DNA from: Halocynthiibacter sp. SDUM655004
GTDB lineage: Bacteria > Pseudomonadota > Alphaproteobacteria > Rhodobacterales > Rhodobacteraceae
Reading direction: 5' to 3'
Assembly (NCBI RefSeq): GCF_026015885.1
Contig: NZ_JAPDUG010000003.1
Span: 124,001 to 188,000, forward strand
Length of the DNA: 64,000 bases
In this document: positions 32,427 to 43,279 of the stretch, piece by piece
How the letters are laid out: each line of letters begins with the position of its first letter
Position numbering within the stretch: position 1 is the first letter of the stretch
Program-made: the position numbers and the translations under genes
The notes under the pieces: generated by a model
The model's database searches: none
What the model was told of the DNA's origin: nothing
Seen by the model: only the letters and a program-made list of their open reading frames with translations

Positions 32427-33777
32427 TTGTCATTCCTTCAACGAGAAGGCTCGGGACCACGCGCGAAAGGTGCTTCCGTGCGTCATTCGCAGGGGTGAGA
32501 GACAAAAGCATGTCATTAAGGTTGCCAGCTATTGTGCATTCGTTGACGGGAAACTGAATCTCCCCGTTCTCGACCCAGAAGCCCGACGCGCCGCGCGAAT
32601 AATCTCCGGTGGTCGGGTTGATAGAACTGCCGATCATTGACGTCACAAGAAGCCCGGTTCCCATCTCACGAAGGAGGTCGGCTTGAGACAGATTCCCCTG
32701 TGTTAGAGACACATTGCCGCTCGAAGGTGATGGGGGCGACGACGTTCCACGCGATGCGCTTGCAGTACTTTGCATGCCGAGCGCATGTGCCGTCGCAAGA
32801 TCGAGCGTCCACCCCGTAAGGATACCGTTGTCAACAATCATGCGGTTCTGTGTCGCGAGCCCCTCGCCATCAAACGGGCGGGAGCCGGAGGTTCGAGCGC
32901 GGTGTGGTTCCTCGATCAGTGAGAGCCCTTTGGGTAAAACTTGCTCGCCCAAGCGGTCTCGAAGAAAGCTGCTGCCGCGCACAATTGAACTTCCGTTGAT
33001 GGCACTTAATAGATGCCCGATCAGCGTACCAGAGATGCGTTCGTCAAAAATAACGGGAAACGCCCCTGTTTGTGGTTGCTGCGCACCGCTTTTTTCAACG
33101 GCGCGTTCGCCCGCGATGCGGCCAATCTCTTCGGGGGATTCCAGCTCGGAAAAATAGGTGCGACTATCTCCATAATAATCGCGCTCCATTTCGGAGCCCT
33201 TTCCAGAAATAGCGACGGTCGAGATTGAGTGCCCACTGCGCGCATAGCCGCCCGAAAACCCGTTGCTGGTACTTAGGTGTAGTCGCCGGTTACCGAAACC
33301 GATCGACGTTGCCTGAACTTGAGATACCCCCCCAACAGCGAGTGCTGCAGCTTCTGCACGTTTGGCGATCTCTTCGAGTTCCGCCGGTTTAGGCTCTGTT
33401 GCGTCGTACAGATCAAGCTCCGCGGTATTCCATGAACCCGCGTATTCATCTGATGAGGCAAGTCGGATATGTGGATCATCCGGTGCTTCTTTTGCCATAG
33501 CAACCGCGCGTTCGGCCATCTTTTGGATGGTGTCTGTCTTTGTGTCGCTTGCAGATACGCAGGCCTGTTTCTGGCCGATCAAGACGCGCAGACCAATATC
33601 AATGCCTTCGCTTCGTTCGGCATGCTCCAGCGCACCGCCCAGAACATCAATCGAAACGGAGGTTCCTTCGACGGCAATTGCATCCGCGCCTTCTGCTCCT
33701 GCTTTCTTTGCAGCTGAGATCAGTGCTTCGGTGAATGAAGCGAGGTCGTTCGTGTCGGGCGATTGGGGCTTACTCAT
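32413..33777 (-). CDS. pmbA: TldE/PmbA-type metalloprotease homologue
   Basis: 454 residues. The PmbA (TldE) subunit works with TldD to degrade small peptides. The fold blocks FDERISGTLIGHLLSAINGSS, GSRPFDGEGL and NPTTGDYSRGASGFWVENGEI are clear; the metal site of TldD (HExxxH) is absent as expected for PmbA. First gene of the run to lpxK. TldD is not in the window. Confidence 0.92.
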   Translation of the reverse strand: MSKPQSPDTNDLASFTEALISAAKKAGAEGADAIAVEGTSVSIDVLGGALEHAERSEGIDIGLRVLIGQKQACVSASDTKTDTIQKMAERAVAMAKEAPDDPHIRLASSDEYAGSWNTAELDLYDATEPKPAELEEIAKRAEAAALAVGGVSQVQATSIGFGNRRLHLSTSNGFSGGYARSGHSISTVAISGKGSEMERDYYGDSRTYFSELESPEEIGRIAGERAVEKSGAQQPQTGAFPVIFDERISGTLIGHLLSAINGSSIVRGSSFLRDRLGEQVLPKGLSLIEEPHRARTSGSRPFDGEGLATQNRMIVDNGILTGWTLDLATAHALGMQSTASASRGTSSPPSPSSGNVSLTQGNLSQADLLREMGTGLLVTSMIGSSINPTTGDYSRGASGFWVENGEIQFPVNECTIAGNLNDMLLSLTPANDARKHLSRVVPSLLVEGMTIAGK

Positions 33778-33846
33778 GTGGGCTCACAATATCTGTTGTC
33801 ACTAAGGAGGTAGCCTTGGCTTGGCTGCTGTGCAAGTGCGGGCAAA

Positions 33847-33880
33847 AGAAAAGGGCCGCTCGATCTTCATCGGCGGCCCT
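33847..33880 (-). terminator. Rho-independent terminator of the DUF2125 gene
   Basis: On the minus strand, arms AGGGCCGC and GCGGCCCT (33873-33880 and 33852-33859) around a 13-base loop followed by TTTTCTTTTG. Confidence 0.8.
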
Positions 33881-33900
33881 CAATTCTCTACAGAAACGCG

Positions 33901-35400
33901 TTACTTGATGCGTGTTCCATTGGCTAGAACGTTGCCGTTTGGTTTGACTTCGATCTTGGAAACAAGCTCGTCGTCGCCTTCGCCTGCATTCGCAAACAAG
34001 CCAGACATCATGCGGATGCCCATTGCGTCTTCTTCTTTAACGAATCCCATTTGGATCAACTTGTCGAGGAGGCCGTTACCACCTGTGAGTTTCAGGTTGA
34101 TCTCGCCGTCAGGAGCAGGAAGCCCGTCGAATGTTTCGAGGTCATCGTTGTTGAAGGTGAACGCGCCATTACCTGTAAACTCTGCGCCCGCCGCTGCGAT
34201 CTGAATGTCGTTGATGTTGGCGGAGTAGAGCTTTCCGGGGAAGTTGCTGCCCTCAAGTGCTTCTGCATTTGCAGGGTCAAGAAGATCAAGATCCCAGCTC
34301 ACTTGGGCAGAAAGGTCCATTAGGATCGTTGCAGGAGTACGTGGCAGAACCGAACCAGGGTCAAACATACCCCAGATTGCTTCGTCGAGCGTGAGACCTG
34401 CGTATTTCATCATGATCTTCGCATCTTGCGGAGCGTCCGATTTGCTGATCGGGAAGAGGAACTGGCTCGCCGTTTCCGCGATCTGGAATTTCAGTGGAAG
34501 CGGCATAACGGCGGGAATAACCGTCAGATCGGTATTCGTTGACGCTGTGTTATACCCGATGCCTGCTTCGCTCATCTGGAAGCCAAAAGAGCCGGACTGC
34601 GACGAGCCGCTAATATCTGCGCCTTCTTGCTCGTCAACGACCTTTACGTTGAACGTGGCGCCGCTGTACCCAAAGGCACCGTCGCTTTTCATGCCCTGTG
34701 CCAAAGCGTCAGCGATGTTTGTCATGTCCACATCGTTTGGAATTGTGCTTGTGCTATCTGCTGTGACGCCAGTCAGATTGAGAAGAGCGGTAAACTGTCC
34801 GTCGCCTTCGGGGTCCTCAAAATCAACGTCGATGTTGAGGCTGTCGGATGTCATGTCATAAACAAGCTCGGTCATGCCGCCCTTGGCCACGCGCATATCG
34901 CCGGCAAGACCAGTCATTGTGATGATCGCCTTGGGGAGGAAAGCAACGTCACCTTCTCGGATTTGCTTGAGGTCGATGATGTAGTTTTCAACAGACATCG
35001 CGAATGTCATGTCGTCCGGGTTGCCCGAGGCAACGATGCTGTCTTCTGTCAGAGTAAGGAGCAGTTCAACAATTACATCTGCAACCTCTGCGTTGATGGT
35101 GAGTTCATCGGGGAACTGAATATCGACAGTGCCATTCGCCAATTCTTCGAGAACAAGGTTGATGCCGGACACTTTGAGCGTTTCGTCTTCCTCTGGAATC
35201 TCCATGGAAAGCACGAAGTCATCGATTATGAGCTTGTTGCCATCGCGAGTCACATTGGTGGCGGCGGCTTGATATCCCATCATTGTGTATTGGGCTTGCA
35301 ACCCTTCCCAAACGTCGTCTGCGGTTACGTCGGCAAGTGCAGGGCTGCTCAAAAGGGCACAAAGTGCTGATGTGGTTGTGAATTTTCTAATGAATGACAT
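33901..35400 (-). CDS. DUF2125 exported protein
   Basis: 499 residues, with a signal peptide (residues 1-23, ending ALA). DUF2125 is common in Rhodobacterales; its repeated beta-rich structure and many short amphipathic strands resemble lipid-transfer or AsmA-like proteins, though that is only an impression. Starts with MSFIRKFTTTSALCALL. Followed by a strong terminator, so monocistronic. Confidence 0.83.
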   Translation of the reverse strand: MSFIRKFTTTSALCALLSSPALADVTADDVWEGLQAQYTMMGYQAAATNVTRDGNKLIIDDFVLSMEIPEEDETLKVSGINLVLEELANGTVDIQFPDELTINAEVADVIVELLLTLTEDSIVASGNPDDMTFAMSVENYIIDLKQIREGDVAFLPKAIITMTGLAGDMRVAKGGMTELVYDMTSDSLNIDVDFEDPEGDGQFTALLNLTGVTADSTSTIPNDVDMTNIADALAQGMKSDGAFGYSGATFNVKVVDEQEGADISGSSQSGSFGFQMSEAGIGYNTASTNTDLTVIPAVMPLPLKFQIAETASQFLFPISKSDAPQDAKIMMKYAGLTLDEAIWGMFDPGSVLPRTPATILMDLSAQVSWDLDLLDPANAEALEGSNFPGKLYSANINDIQIAAAGAEFTGNGAFTFNNDDLETFDGLPAPDGEINLKLTGGNGLLDKLIQMGFVKEEDAMGIRMMSGLFANAGEGDDELVSKIEVKPNGNVLANGTRIK

Positions 35401-35530
35401 GTCGATTTCCTTAAAGGCGGTAAAATTCTCGAAGATATATTGGCCTCTCTGTTTCTCCGCTGCAAGCCGCGCTTGGCTTTTACTCGAAAAACTATTGCGT
35501 TACGCTTGGGCCAACACAGGAGTCACTGCT

Positions 35531-36283
35531 ATGAGTTTGTCAGGAAAAACCGTTGTAATCACAGGTGCGAGCAAGGGGATCGGTGCATCCGCGGCGCGTC
35601 TGTTTGCTGAAGCTGGCGCAAATGTCGCACTTCTTGCGCGCAGTGCGGATGCCATTGCCGAATTGGCAGGGGAGATCGGACAGAAGGCCTTAGCGATTCC
35701 TTGCGACGTCAGCCGGTACTGGGAAATCGATAACGCATTTCAAACGGTTCTGCGTGAGTTTGGGTCCTTGGATGTCTTGGTGAACAACGCAGGGGTCATT
35801 GATCCTATAACCTCTATTGTCGAATCCGATCCTGAATCGTGGTCACACGCGATTGATATCAATCTAAAGGGTGTGTTCAACGGCGTGCGCGCAGCGTTGC
35901 CGACCATGCTTGCCCAGAAGTCCGGAACAATCCTAAACGTGAGTTCGGGTGCGGCACACGGCCCGCTGGAAGGGTGGAGCGCATATTGTTCTGGCAAGGC
36001 AGGCGCTGCAATGCTGACGCGTTGTACACACCTTGAAGCGGGGAGTGCCGGTATCAGGGTCATGGGGCTGTCTCCGGGAACCGTCGCAACGGAAATGCAG
36101 GTGAAGATCAAGGCAAGCGGGATCAACCCCGTTAGTAAACTTGAAGTGTCTGATCACATTCCGCCAGATTGGCCGGCCAAAGCACTACTTTGGATGTGTA
36201 GCGCAGAAGCCGACACCTATCTTGGCGAAGAGATCGCGCTTCGGGATGAAACAATTCGCGCGAAGGTGGGCCTCACTTCGTGA
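35531..36283 (+). CDS. SDR family oxidoreductase
   Basis: 250 residues from the ATG at 35531; the frame is open upstream but those residues lie in the promoter region. Cofactor loop VVITGASKGIGAS, NNAG, catalytic Ser-Tyr-Lys as SSGAAHGPLEGWSAYCSGKAG. Likely NADP(H) or NAD(H). The substrate is unknown. First gene of a three-gene operon, with a GTGA overlap to the enoyl-CoA hydratase. Confidence 0.9.
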   Translation: MSLSGKTVVITGASKGIGASAARLFAEAGANVALLARSADAIAELAGEIGQKALAIPCDVSRYWEIDNAFQTVLREFGSLDVLVNNAGVIDPITSIVESDPESWSHAIDINLKGVFNGVRAALPTMLAQKSGTILNVSSGAAHGPLEGWSAYCSGKAGAAMLTRCTHLEAGSAGIRVMGLSPGTVATEMQVKIKASGINPVSKLEVSDHIPPDWPAKALLWMCSAEADTYLGEEIALRDETIRAKVGLTS

Positions 36284-36906
36284 TCGAGCTTGAGGCATCG
36301 GGCGATGTTTGGGTTGCAACCCTGAACCGGCCGGATAAAGCCAATGCATTGACCGAATCCATGCTAGAGAGGCTGCTGGAGATTTCACAGTCTGCGCATG
36401 AGGCGCGCGCTCTTATCATCACGGGGCGCGGTAAGGTTTTTAGCGCCGGAGCAGACCTTGATGCCGCCCGATCAGGACTAGCGACGTCTCCGCTATGGGA
36501 GCAGCTCTCTGCGGCGATAGCTGCATTGCCTTGCGTTACAATCGCCGCATTGAATGGAACGCTTGCGGGTGGTGCGTTTGGTATGGCGCTCGCGTGTGAC
36601 ATTCGAATTGCGGTTCCGGATGCGAAGTTTTTCTATCCCGTTATGAAGCACGGGTTTTTGCCGCAGCCTTCTGATCCGCTCAGGATGCGGGCGCTCATCG
36701 GTCCTGCGCGCACTAAGCTGGTGTTCGTTGCTGGCCAAAAGCTAACCGCGAGTGAAGCGCTTCAGTTTGGGTTGATCGAGCGGATAGTAGACCCCGATAC
36801 GCTCATGGAGAATGCCCATTCGCTCGCATCGGACTTTACCGCAGCGCCAAAAGGGATCGCCGAAGACATCAAACGCATGTGCGATTCAGAAATTGAACCA
36901 GTTTGA
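36280..36906 (+). CDS. Enoyl-CoA hydratase/isomerase family protein
   Basis: 208 residues, shorter than the usual 255-260, lacking part of the C-terminal helices. GTG start overlaps the SDR stop. Crotonase blocks: VATLNRPDKANAL, oxyanion-hole KVFSAGADLDA and LAGGAFGMALACDIRIA. The usual catalytic Glu positions (after GGAFG) are not clearly kept, so the reaction may differ from hydration. TGATG overlap with the next gene. Confidence 0.85.
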   Translation: MIELEASGDVWVATLNRPDKANALTESMLERLLEISQSAHEARALIITGRGKVFSAGADLDAARSGLATSPLWEQLSAAIAALPCVTIAALNGTLAGGAFGMALACDIRIAVPDAKFFYPVMKHGFLPQPSDPLRMRALIGPARTKLVFVAGQKLTASEALQFGLIERIVDPDTLMENAHSLASDFTAAPKGIAEDIKRMCDSEIEPV

Positions 36907-38093
36907 TGGATAGTAACGCCAAAACCGCGCTTGTTGTCGGCGCTGGGCCTGCGGGCCTTATGGCCGCCGAGATGCTCGCTGATGCGGGTGTGTCTGTTAC
37001 GGTTGCCGAAGCGAAACCAAGCCCGGCCCGCAAGCTGCTCATGGCAGGAAAATCGGGTCTAAACCTAACAAAAAACGAAGATGAGGCTCAGTTTCTGGCC
37101 GCATACGAAGATATTCCTCAAAGCCTCAAAGCGAGTCTTCTAGCTTTTGGCCCAAAAGAGGTTATCGCGTGGGCCGAGGGGCTGGATCAGGAGCTTTTTA
37201 CAGGGTCGACCAAACGTGTTTTCCCCAATGCAATGAAGGCATCGCCTTTGCTGCGGGCTTGGTTGCGCAGGCTGCAGAACAAGGGCGTAACAATCGAAAC
37301 ACGCATGCGTTGGATTGGTTGGGCGGATGACGGACTCTTGTTCGACACGCCGCAGGGGAAAGAAACGCGCAAAGCGGATGTCGTAATTTTGGCTTGTGGA
37401 GGGGCAAGTTGGGCAAGATTAGGCTCTGATGGGGCGTGGGTAGAGTGGATTGGCGAAGAGGTTGCTCCATTCAAACCGGCCAACGTTGGGTTTGTTGTTT
37501 CTTGGTCAGATCACATGCGCAAGCATTTTGGCACGCCTGTAAAATCGGTGTCATTACATGTTGATGACGTGGAAAGCCGTGGCGAGCTGATTGTCTCGGA
37601 AACTGGCTTGGAGGGGGGCGGTATTTATGCGCTGTCTTCTCGCTTGCGCGAAGGTGCCGCACTCACGATTGATCTTGCGCCGGATTTGGATTTGAACACC
37701 GTTACCGAGCGCCTTCGGAAGCCGCGCGGCAAGGCAAGTTTGGCAAATCACTTGCGAAAGACTTTGAAATTTACACCTGTGAAACTCGCATTGCTGAATG
37801 AGTTCGCAAGGCCGCTTCCGACAGGTGAGGCGCTTGCCTCAATCCTCAAGGCGTTGCCAGTTAAGCTGAGTGGCCCGCGCCCGATGGATGAAGCGATCTC
37901 AACCGCAGGCGGCGTCTCGTTCTCCGCGCTAACGTCTGAATTCGGGCTGCGAAACAGATCAAATGTCTTTTGCGCCGGAGAGATGCTTGATTGGGAAGCG
38001 CCCACTGGGGGCTATCTCTTGACGGCATGTCTTGCGACGGGTCGAACGGTAGGAATGGCGGCGGCAAACTTTGTAAAAAGTGGCTCTATTTAG
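36906..38093 (+). CDS. FAD-dependent oxidoreductase (HI0933/TIGR03862 type)
   Basis: 395 residues from ATG 36906, which overlaps the previous stop by one base. FAD-binding motif VVGAGPAGLMAAEMLADAG at the start, then PSPARKLLMAGKSGLNLTK typical of the HI0933-like group, and the C-terminal EMLDWEAPTGGYLL with TACLATGRTVG. The family is of unknown or aminoacetone-oxidase-like activity. Its 3' end overlaps the convergent GST gene by 8 bases. Confidence 0.88.
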   Translation: MDSNAKTALVVGAGPAGLMAAEMLADAGVSVTVAEAKPSPARKLLMAGKSGLNLTKNEDEAQFLAAYEDIPQSLKASLLAFGPKEVIAWAEGLDQELFTGSTKRVFPNAMKASPLLRAWLRRLQNKGVTIETRMRWIGWADDGLLFDTPQGKETRKADVVILACGGASWARLGSDGAWVEWIGEEVAPFKPANVGFVVSWSDHMRKHFGTPVKSVSLHVDDVESRGELIVSETGLEGGGIYALSSRLREGAALTIDLAPDLDLNTVTERLRKPRGKASLANHLRKTLKFTPVKLALLNEFARPLPTGEALASILKALPVKLSGPRPMDEAISTAGGVSFSALTSEFGLRNRSNVFCAGEMLDWEAPTGGYLLTACLATGRTVGMAAANFVKSGSI

Positions 38094-38676
38094 GCGCAAC
38101 TCTCTGAAATGCGGGGCGCGCGCGCATTTCCGATACATATGCACGGAATCGTGGGCTGGTAATCGGAAACTTGCGGCCAATGGCCCACCCGCCGCAATGG
38201 GCGGCCAGAATATCTGCAATCGTGAAGCGTTCACCCATGAGAAACGGCCCTTCCCCTAATCGTTCCTCAAATTCAGCCTGAGCGTTGGAAAACGCTTCTT
38301 CTGCTTGCTTTAGGACTTGTGGATCAAGAGTTGAGGGCGGTTGCGCATAGTGATGCTTGGTCGCTGACCAAAGAACGAAATCCATCGACTCGTTCAGAAA
38401 ATTCAAATGCCCGTCAAGCTGGGCGCGCTCAATGGATCCTGCTGGAAAAGTGCAACCGCCGTGCCTGTCCGCTAGAAAACTCATGATCGCTACGGAATCG
38501 GTTAGAACCGTTCCGTCAACGATAAGCGCGGGAATTTTCCCGCTTGGTGAAACTTCGGTGATGTCTTTGGAGTGTGGTGCGGCAGGGATGTGTTCAAAGA
38601 GAACACCCAATTCTTCGAGCAGCCAAAGAACCCTGATCGTTCTGCTGCGCGATGCTCCAATCACTGTGTAGGTCAT
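38086..38676 (-). CDS. Glutathione S-transferase family protein
   Basis: 196 residues. Thioredoxin-like half with ASRSRTIRVLWLLEELG, SGKIPALIVDG (cis-Pro) and LTDSVAIMSFLADRH; helical half with GERFTIADILAAH. Last gene of the minus-strand run that starts at DUF3576 or leuS, overlapping holA by 4 bases. Confidence 0.87.
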   Translation of the reverse strand: MTYTVIGASRSRTIRVLWLLEELGVLFEHIPAAPHSKDITEVSPSGKIPALIVDGTVLTDSVAIMSFLADRHGGCTFPAGSIERAQLDGHLNFLNESMDFVLWSATKHHYAQPPSTLDPQVLKQAEEAFSNAQAEFEERLGEGPFLMGERFTIADILAAHCGGWAIGRKFPITSPRFRAYVSEMRARPAFQRVAPK

Positions 38677-39698
38677 CGGCGGGCTCCGTACATTGCAACG
38701 CGAATAAGGGTCCGTTCTATCAACGCCATGGAAGGCGCTCGACTGGTTGAGCGAAGTTGTAGGTCTGTATCAATCAGCATCGTAATTGCGGCTTCAAGCT
38801 TCGGGCGACCCCATCTCTGTGCCTGACGCAGCATGCGATCGCGGCGCGGGCCAAACACCGGAGGACGAAGGCGTCCGATACCTTCCGAAGCGCCATTCGG
38901 GTGTGAACACGCGGCATGAAGCGCGCGAAAATGACGAAGTGCGCCGATGCAAAGTCCAACGGGCTGCGTCCCCTGAGCCTCGAGCTTACGCATGATTGGT
39001 CCGATTTCAGCTTGGCGACCTTCTGCAACAATATTGAGAACATCATCAAGCGCGGCCTCTGTGGAGGTTGGCGCGCAGGCTGTGACATCTTCGGCGGATA
39101 CAGGAGCTGAATTTCCCATTGTGTAAAGCGCCAGTTTTTCAATTGTTTGGCGAAGATCGCCCGGCCCTAACTCTTGCGCGAGCGAGGTCAGCGCATCAAG
39201 TGCGTCGCGATCAACCTGAGACAGGCCTGCATTTGCGAGGTCGGCTTCGATCTCTGCGCGGTTGGGTGGATCGGTGAAAATCCCTGCGGCATAGGCATTG
39301 TTGTGAGCTTCGAAAAGTTTGCGAAGAGCAGAGCGGGCGGTGAGTTGTCCGGCCGTCACGACAATCTGTGCGTCGCCATCCTGCCACTCGTCGAGCGCTG
39401 GCTTGATGAATTTTGAGAGTGTATCGGTCGCGCCCTCGACAAAGACAACGCGTGGGCCCGGGAAGAAACCTTGCGCCTTAATTGCGTCCAAAAGCATCGC
39501 GCTGTCTTGGCGCAGGTCGGCGGCAGGAATACGCGTAAGGCGCATTTCGTCGTCGCCATTTGGCCCGATAAGTGCGGCAATGACTTGCTGCCGCTTCAGC
39601 GCCACGCGCATCGAGTCCGGACCATAAATCAAGATGCCGGTTCGTCGAGGGTCCGGTTTTGCGAAATAGCTTGCCGCGTCTCGAGTTGAAAGCTTCAC
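38673..39698 (-). CDS. holA: DNA polymerase III delta subunit
   Basis: 341 residues. Clamp-loader wrench subunit that opens the beta clamp. The family blocks YGPDSMRVALKRQQV, GFFPGPRVVFVEGA and WGRPKLEAAITMLIDTDLQLRS are visible; alpha-helical C-terminal collar. Overlaps lptE by 4 bases, the gene order leuS-lptE-holA being conserved in proteobacteria. Confidence 0.9.
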   Translation of the reverse strand: MKLSTRDAASYFAKPDPRRTGILIYGPDSMRVALKRQQVIAALIGPNGDDEMRLTRIPAADLRQDSAMLLDAIKAQGFFPGPRVVFVEGATDTLSKFIKPALDEWQDGDAQIVVTAGQLTARSALRKLFEAHNNAYAAGIFTDPPNRAEIEADLANAGLSQVDRDALDALTSLAQELGPGDLRQTIEKLALYTMGNSAPVSAEDVTACAPTSTEAALDDVLNIVAEGRQAEIGPIMRKLEAQGTQPVGLCIGALRHFRALHAACSHPNGASEGIGRLRPPVFGPRRDRMLRQAQRWGRPKLEAAITMLIDTDLQLRSTSRAPSMALIERTLIRVAMYGARR

Positions 39699-40189
39699 GG
39701 CGCTGTAATCTCCGGATTGGCGAGAAGCTGATCAATAATGTCATCCGCCAGAATAACCATCAAACGCCTGTAGGCGTCATCCCGCGATGTGCGCGTGCTG
39801 ATGACGAAGTCGGTTGAGCCGTAGCTTGTGAAGCTCTGAACTTTGCCGCTCGCGAGCTTCTTACCGGTGCCGATCTCGGTCAGCGTATAAGTCGCCTCAC
39901 CGATGACATTGTACCGTGTTGTTTCTTGACTTTGCGTGATTGCCACGCCGTCTGTTTTGGTCGAGATGCTGTAGTTGAGGGAATACCTTGCTCCAGCGCC
40001 AACGCCCATCCGCTCTTCGAAATGCTTAACGAAGTTATAGGAGTTGGTGTTTGTTGGCGCTTTTACTTCAATCGTACCACGCAACGCCTCGGCGTTCCCT
40101 TCAGGGCCATAGACGGGCGTAAACCCGCAGGCAGCCAATAGGCCAACTACGGGCAACCCAAGCAAATATCGGCGGCTATATGACGACAT
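39695..40189 (-). CDS. lptE: LPS assembly lipoprotein LptE
   Basis: 164 residues with a lipobox LLAAC (after [12 protein letters not shown]), so lipidated at Cys21. Helps LptD insert lipopolysaccharide in the outer membrane. FTPVYGPEG follows the Cys as in the alphaproteobacterial form. Starts 14 bases inside the end of leuS. Confidence 0.87.
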   Translation of the reverse strand: MSSYSRRYLLGLPVVGLLAACGFTPVYGPEGNAEALRGTIEVKAPTNTNSYNFVKHFEERMGVGAGARYSLNYSISTKTDGVAITQSQETTRYNVIGEATYTLTEIGTGKKLASGKVQSFTSYGSTDFVISTRTSRDDAYRRLMVILADDIIDQLLANPEITAP

Positions 40190-42725
40190 TCACAATACGA
40201 CCAGGAACAACGATCACCTTCTTGGGGTCCTTCCCATCCAGAGCTTTGACAACAGCATGTTCCGCCATTGCCAGCTTTTCAACCTCTTCTTTGGAAAGGT
40301 CCTTCGCGACCGAGATTTCAGCGCGGCGTTTGCCGTTCACCTGAATAGGAATGGTGATCGTATCATCGACGAGCAACTTCGGATCGGCCTTGGGCCATGC
40401 CGCCTGCGCAACCAGCCCTTCGCCGCCAAGAATGCTCCAAACATCTTCGGCAAGATGCGGAGTCATAGGCGACATGAGTTGCGCCATGGTTTTCATCGCG
40501 TCGCGTCTTGCTGTTGTACCGGCTTTGGAGCGGGCGATTGTGTTGGTGAAACCATAGAGTTGGGCAACCGAAGTGTTAAAGGCAAAACCTTCAATGCCTT
40601 GCGTTACTGCATCAATCGCCTTGTGGGTGGCGCGGAGCAGGGCTTCGTCTTCCTTCGGATTCGCGGGTGTCTCGTCTGCGGAGGCTATATCATTGGCGAT
40701 GCGCCAAACACGGGCGAGGTGTTTTGCGGCCGCTTCCGCACCAGAGGCAGTCCATTCTACATCACGCTCGGGCGGGCTATCAGACATAACAAACCAGCGC
40801 GCGGTATCGGCGCCGAAATTCTTGATGATGTCATCTGGGTCTACAACGTTCTTCTTCGATTTCGACATCTTGGCGCTCGGGATGATCTCCACCTCGGTGC
40901 CATCGGCGAGTTTACCGTCGGTTACTTCTTCGGGCAGGTGATAGACCTTGCGCCCGTTTTCATCCCGGGTTTGGTAAATCTCGTGTGTTACCATGCCTTG
41001 GGTGAAGAGCGCGTTAAACGGCTCGCGCGCAGAATCAGGCAAATGACCGCAGATATTCATCGCCCGCGCAAAGAAGCGAGAATAGAGCAGATGCAGAATC
41101 GCGTGCTCCACACCGCCGATATATTGGTCGACGTTCATCCAATAGGCTGCATCTTCCGCATTTGTCGGCGTAGGGGCGTTGGGTGATGTAAAGCGAGCGA
41201 AATACCAAGATGAATCAACAAAAGTGTCCATCGTGTCGGTTTCGCGCTTTGCATCCTTGCCGCAAGACGGGCAAGAGCAGTCACGCCAAGTTGGGTGGCG
41301 GTCAAGCGGGTTGCCGGGCTGATCGAACGACACATCTTTTGGCAGTTCGACCGGAAGGTTTTCTTTCTTCTCGGGAACCACACCACAATCATCGCAATGT
41401 ACAACCGGAATCGGACATCCCCAATACCGCTGACGGCTCAGGCCCCAGTCGCGCAGGCGGAACTTGGTTACGCCTTTGCCCCAGCCGGCCTTTTCGGCAA
41501 AGTCGATGGATTTGGCGAGGGCCTCGTCACCTGTGGCCTCGTCGATGCCAGTAAAGTGGTTGATCCACTTTACCTTCTCGGATTTGAGCGGAACAAATGC
41601 GGTGTCGGAGACGCGGGTGTCGTCGCCGATTGCATGGAAGGTGTCGATGACGGGCAAGTCATATTTGCGGCTGAAATCGAGGTCCCGCTGATCATGGGCA
41701 GGGCACGCAAAGATCGCGCCTGTGCCGTAATCCATAAGGATGAAGTTCGCGACCCAAACAGGAAGCTCCCAATCGGGGTTCAGCGGGTGGCGCGCTTTAA
41801 GGCCGGTATCAAAACCCTTTTTCTCTGCCTTTTCCATGTCCGCCTCGGATGTTCCAAGACTGCGGCACTCGGCGTTAAAGGCTGCAAGCTCTGCATTGTC
41901 GGCCTCAAGCGCCTTTGCAAGCGGATGGTCGGGCGAAATGCCGACAAAGCTTGCGCCCATCAACGTATCAGGACGCGTGGTGTAAACCTCAATCGACTCA
42001 TGCCCCGCGGCAGATTCGGTCAGGTCGAATGCAAATTGCAAACCGCGGGATTTCCCGATCCAGTTTGCCTGCATGGTCCGAACTTTCTCGGGCCAGTTTT
42101 CAAGACCATCAAGCGCATCAAGTAAATCTTCGGAATAATCCGAGATCTTAAAGAACCACTGCGTGAGTTCCTTGCGCTCGACTGGAGCATCGGAACGCCA
42201 ACCTTTGCCGTCGATCACCTGTTCGTTGGCAAGAACTGTCATGTCCACTGGGTCCCAGTTCACCACGGCATTCTTGCGGTAAACGAGCCCTTTTTCGAGA
42301 AAGTCGAGGAACATGCTCTGTTGCTGGCCATAATACTCGGGGTCACAGGTCGCGAATTCACGGCTCCAATCGATCGAAAGACCGAGCGGCTTCATCTGGG
42401 CGCGCATGTCTTTGATGTTTTGATAGGTCCAATCTGCTGGATGCCCACCAATCGCCATAGCCGCATTTTCTGCAGGCATACCGAATGCGTCCCAGCCCAT
42501 CGGGTGCAGTACAGAGAACCCGCAGCTTGATTTATACCGCGCAACCACGTCGCCCATGGTGTAGTTCCGCACGTGCCCCATATGGATTCGCCCTGAAGGA
42601 TAGGGGAACATCTCGAGAACGTAGTACTTCTCTTTGCTTGGGTCGCGCTTTGCGGTGAAAATCCCGGCTTCGTCCCAGGCTTGTTGCCATTTGGGCTCAA
42701 TATCGGAAGCGGTATAGCGTGACAT
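40176..42725 (-). CDS. leuS: Leucyl-tRNA synthetase
   Basis: 849 residues. Class I synthetase: HIGH-type motif as HMGHVRNYT (about 49-57) with [17 protein letters not shown] as [12 protein letters not shown]1 editing domain between ([13 protein letters not shown]). Full length for the family. Followed by overlapping lptE and holA. Confidence 0.97.
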   Translation of the reverse strand: MSRYTASDIEPKWQQAWDEAGIFTAKRDPSKEKYYVLEMFPYPSGRIHMGHVRNYTMGDVVARYKSSCGFSVLHPMGWDAFGMPAENAAMAIGGHPADWTYQNIKDMRAQMKPLGLSIDWSREFATCDPEYYGQQQSMFLDFLEKGLVYRKNAVVNWDPVDMTVLANEQVIDGKGWRSDAPVERKELTQWFFKISDYSEDLLDALDGLENWPEKVRTMQANWIGKSRGLQFAFDLTESAAGHESIEVYTTRPDTLMGASFVGISPDHPLAKALEADNAELAAFNAECRSLGTSEADMEKAEKKGFDTGLKARHPLNPDWELPVWVANFILMDYGTGAIFACPAHDQRDLDFSRKYDLPVIDTFHAIGDDTRVSDTAFVPLKSEKVKWINHFTGIDEATGDEALAKSIDFAEKAGWGKGVTKFRLRDWGLSRQRYWGCPIPVVHCDDCGVVPEKKENLPVELPKDVSFDQPGNPLDRHPTWRDCSCPSCGKDAKRETDTMDTFVDSSWYFARFTSPNAPTPTNAEDAAYWMNVDQYIGGVEHAILHLLYSRFFARAMNICGHLPDSAREPFNALFTQGMVTHEIYQTRDENGRKVYHLPEEVTDGKLADGTEVEIIPSAKMSKSKKNVVDPDDIIKNFGADTARWFVMSDSPPERDVEWTASGAEAAAKHLARVWRIANDIASADETPANPKEDEALLRATHKAIDAVTQGIEGFAFNTSVAQLYGFTNTIARSKAGTTARRDAMKTMAQLMSPMTPHLAEDVWSILGGEGLVAQAAWPKADPKLLVDDTITIPIQVNGKRRAEISVAKDLSKEEVEKLAMAEHAVVKALDGKDPKKVIVVPGRIVNVVI

Positions 42726-42808
42726 TTGGTTGTCCTTTTACGTGAAAACGCCGAGCTGAACTTTATGAAGTTGCCCGGCGAGGTCTTGGGTCTGCCTTGT
42801 GGGGCGAA

Positions 42809-43279
42809 TTAGAGATTAGAGTCGCTGATGCGGAGCTGTCTTGCCCGCGATAGAATGGCATCTTCGACAGCGCGCTGCGTTTCGGCTGAAACAGGGCGTC
42901 CACCACTACGCTGTAAGGCAACGACGAGCGAACGCGCATCCAGCGCGGGGTCCTGTACGAAAACAGCGGCGCGATAGGATTGGCTTCCCCCAGGAGGAAC
43001 GCCATAGCCGGTGATGAATACGCCGCTAAATGGGTCAACCTCTTGAATTGGAAGGAAATTTAACACCTCGAGTGCCGCGTTCCAGATGTATTTGTTCACC
43101 TCGATCGTGACGTTGGGGTCACGGGCGTTGCCGAAGATGTCCCAAATGGATTCACCTGTGCCGCCGATCTGATTCGGGTCGTCGTCCACAATCTCTGCAG
43201 AGGGCGGAAGTGAGCACGCCGAAAGCAACGAAGCCGTCGAGAGCGCGAGCGCCAGTCTGGTTACACGGGTAAATGCCAT
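42809..43279 (-). CDS. DUF3576 lipoprotein
   Basis: 156 residues with a lipobox LLSAC. The family is alphaproteobacterial and is usually found just before leuS; here 83 bases separate them. Conserved blocks GESIWDIFG, VNKYIWNAALEVLNFLPI, GYGVPPGG. Function unknown, presumably in the envelope. Confidence 0.88.
   Translation of the reverse strand: MAFTRVTRLALALSTASLLSACSLPPSAEIVDDDPNQIGGTGESIWDIFGNARDPNVTIEVNKYIWNAALEVLNFLPIQEVDPFSGVFITGYGVPPGGSQSYRAAVFVQDPALDARSLVVALQRSGGRPVSAETQRAVEDAILSRARQLRISDSNL

Noticed and set aside
40257-42125. Long plus-strand frames antisense to leuS
   Set aside because: leuS is complete with HMGH and KMSKS; the antisense products have no features.
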